Assembly (NCBI GenBank): GCA_036227345.1
Contig: CP109468.1
Coordinates: forward strand, 8,866,001-8,930,000
Source: Streptomyces sp. NBC_01463
Lineage (GTDB): Bacteria > Actinomycetota > Actinomycetes > Streptomycetales > Streptomycetaceae
DNA: 64,000 nucleotides
Reading direction: 5' to 3'
Shown here: positions 62,512 to 64,000 of the stretch, one piece after another
Numbering within the stretch: the stretch's first letter is position 1
Layout of the letters: every line of letters begins with the position of its first letter
Notes under the pieces: generated by a model
Seen by the model: the letters and a program-made list of their open reading frames with translations, nothing else
What the model was told of the DNA's origin: nothing
Databases searched by the model: none
Program-made: the position numbers and the translations under genes

Positions 62512-63678
62512 ATGGCGACCACGGGCACCGACCTGTCCCGGATGCGCGAGATGAACCAGCTGTCCATCGTGTGGGCGCTGCGTGGCAACCCGCCCTCCAC
62601 CGTCACCGAACTCGCCGGCCGGACGGGCCTGTCCCGCCCCGCCGTCGACGTCCTGGTGCAAGCGCTGGTCACGGACGGCTGGGCCGAGGTCGAGGAGCCG
62701 GGCGCCCGCAGTGTCGTGGGACGCCCGGCCCGCCGCTACCGCTTCCGCGCCGACGCGGGCCACGCGCTGGGCGTCGACATCGGTGTCCACAAGATCCTCG
62801 TCGTACTGAGCGACCTGGAAGGCAACCACGTCAGGACCCTGCGCCAGCCCGCCGACCCGGACGCGGGACCCGACGCGCGCCTCGCGGCGGTCGACGAGGC
62901 CATCGACGAACTGCTGACCGGGGCCGGCATGACGCCGGCCGACATCTGGGGCATGACGATCGGCGTGACCGGCCCGGTCGACGCGACCGGCCGTACCTCC
63001 CTGTTCACACCGCTGCCGGGCTGGGGCACCGCCGACCCGGCGGGCCACCTCGCCGCCCGTTTCCACTGCCCCATCCAGGTGGAGAACGACTGCAAACTCG
63101 CCGCCGTGGCCGAACGCTGGAAAGGCGTGGCGCAGGACGCGGACGACATCGTGTACCTGCTCGCGGGCATCCGAACCGGCGCGGGCCTCATCCTCGACGG
63201 CACCCTGCGCCGCGGCCACGGCGGCGCGGCCGGTGAGATCGGCGCCCTCAAGGCCGTCCGCTGGCTCGACGCGCCCGGCCACCTCGCCGCCTGCCCGGGC
63301 GTCCCTGCGAGCGCCCGTCCGGGAGAGGCGGCCGCGTGGGTGTTCCAGGCGGCCCGCGAGGACAATCGCGACGCCAAGGCCGCGGTACGGCGTTACGCGC
63401 GCGATCTCGCCGTGGGTGTCGCCGCACTCGTCCTGGCCCTCGACCCCGAGATCGTGGTCTTCGGCGGCGGCTTCTCACGCTCCGCCGACATCATCCTCGC
63501 CCCCCTGCACCGCGAACTCGCCAAGCACTGCCTGCGCCTTCCGGAACTGCGCACCTCCACACTCGGCGACGAGAGCGTGGCCCTGGGAGGGCTCCGCCTC
63601 GCCCTCGACGACATCGACAGCCGCCTGCTCAGCGCGGAACTGGCAGCGCCGAGGGCGCCTCGGGGGGTGAGCCGCTGA
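62512..63678 (+). CDS. ROK family transcriptional regulator without the zinc motif
   Basis: A 388-residue ROK regulator. Winged helix: QLSIVWALRGNPPSTVTELAGRTGLSRPAVDVLVQALVTDGWAEV (about residues 17-60). The ROK/ASKHA part starts ALGVDIGVHKILVVLSDLEGN, then TIGVTGPVDATG, QVENDCKLAAVAERW and GEIGALKAV. The usual GEIGH...CxCGxxGC zinc site is absent (no His after GEIG, no Cys cluster), which is uncommon. Upstream TCCAGCG is directly repeated (62459-62475). ATG 62512 has GGGAG. Last gene of the locus; it most likely represses both importer operons until a sugar binds. Confidence 0.88.
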   Translation: MATTGTDLSRMREMNQLSIVWALRGNPPSTVTELAGRTGLSRPAVDVLVQALVTDGWAEVEEPGARSVVGRPARRYRFRADAGHALGVDIGVHKILVVLSDLEGNHVRTLRQPADPDAGPDARLAAVDEAIDELLTGAGMTPADIWGMTIGVTGPVDATGRTSLFTPLPGWGTADPAGHLAARFHCPIQVENDCKLAAVAERWKGVAQDADDIVYLLAGIRTGAGLILDGTLRRGHGGAAGEIGALKAVRWLDAPGHLAACPGVPASARPGEAAAWVFQAAREDNRDAKAAVRRYARDLAVGVAALVLALDPEIVVFGGGFSRSADIILAPLHRELAKHCLRLPELRTSTLGDESVALGGLRLALDDIDSRLLSAELAAPRAPRGVSR

Positions 63679-64000
63679 CGCCTCGGGGCTCCACGGGCCA
63701 GGGCCCCGGCTGCCCGGCCGGTGGCCGGTGTACTAGCGCAGCACCGGCCACGACACGACCGGCGAACCGGCGTCGCGGGGGCGTGTGACGGCGGAGACGA
63801 GTCGGCACAGACGCCCCATCCCGCACCGTCCTGCGCGAGCAGCGTCACCCGAACGGTCATATGACCCTCGAACCGTTCCGAGCTGGCCGTCTGGGTCTCC
63901 GTGGCACTCGAACGTAAATCGAACATGCGACCTCGCGATGCGATCACGACCGGCCGGAACGAGGATCGAAGTACGGGCGGCGGCCAGGTCCACTCATCAC
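63679..64000. other. window end without a recognised gene
   Basis: About 320 bases. A minus-strand frame (EGHMTVRVTLLAQDGAGWGVCADS, near 63800-63870) has coding character and may be the end of a gene that starts beyond or was lost, but its family is not recognised. Confidence 0.35.

Overview
The window looks like a stretch of Streptomyces (or close actinomycete) chromosome. GC is very high, GTG and TTG starts are common, TetR regulators are numerous, Tat and lipoprotein export signals are present, and two CUT1 sugar importers have no ATPase of their own (Streptomyces normally shares the MsiK ATPase). No tRNA, rRNA, CRISPR array or replication origin was recognised.

Region 1 (1-27.3 kb) is accessory: small resistance, transport and modification genes, most paired with a regulator. 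They are an APH-like phosphotransferase with a MATE pump and TetR; TetR with a DHFR/RibD-like reductase; a secreted beta-propeller-like protein; several hypotheticals; GNAT with TetR; a Tat-exported glycoside hydrolase behind a LacI-type operator; HxlR with an AhpD-like protein and a decayed MFS pump; NadC; a membrane-anchored alpha/beta hydrolase with TetR; an ABC-F protein; an SDR; and an XRE/MmyB regulator. Decayed IS110, IS5, ISL3 and FKBP pieces lie between them.

Region 2 (28-45 kb) is an insertion-sequence hotspot. Two apparently identical 1,002-bp IS5-like copies (29329-30330 and 43851-44852) lie in opposite orientation about 13.5 kb apart. A second IS5-like element, an IS630 element and an IS701 element lie at or next to the left copy. 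Every full element sits at a CTAG tetranucleotide, and the IS630 copy has landed inside the target duplication of the IS701 copy. Between the two copies are GNAT, MarR with a hydrolase, SDR with TetR, a divergent Fic protein with an overlapping upstream partner, a TetR/membrane-protein pair with twin operators, a secreted Ig-like protein with a strong terminator, and a broken histidine phosphatase.

Region 3 (44.8-48 kb) holds two IPT/TIG repeat proteins, a membrane protein and a LuxR remnant.

Region 4 (48.2-63.7 kb) is a coherent carbohydrate-utilisation locus and the most interesting part. It has a secreted GH114-type endo-alpha-1,4-polygalactosaminidase, a first CUT1 importer, a PfkB sugar kinase, a cytoplasmic GH4 alpha-galactosidase, a divergent secreted DUF4832 protein with a carbohydrate-binding module, a second CUT1 importer, four 41-bp hairpin repeats, a cytoplasmic GH36 alpha-galactosidase and a ROK regulator. 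I infer that it digests an alpha-galactose/galactosamine polymer outside the cell, imports oligomers and trims them inside. The substrate is not proven by sequence.
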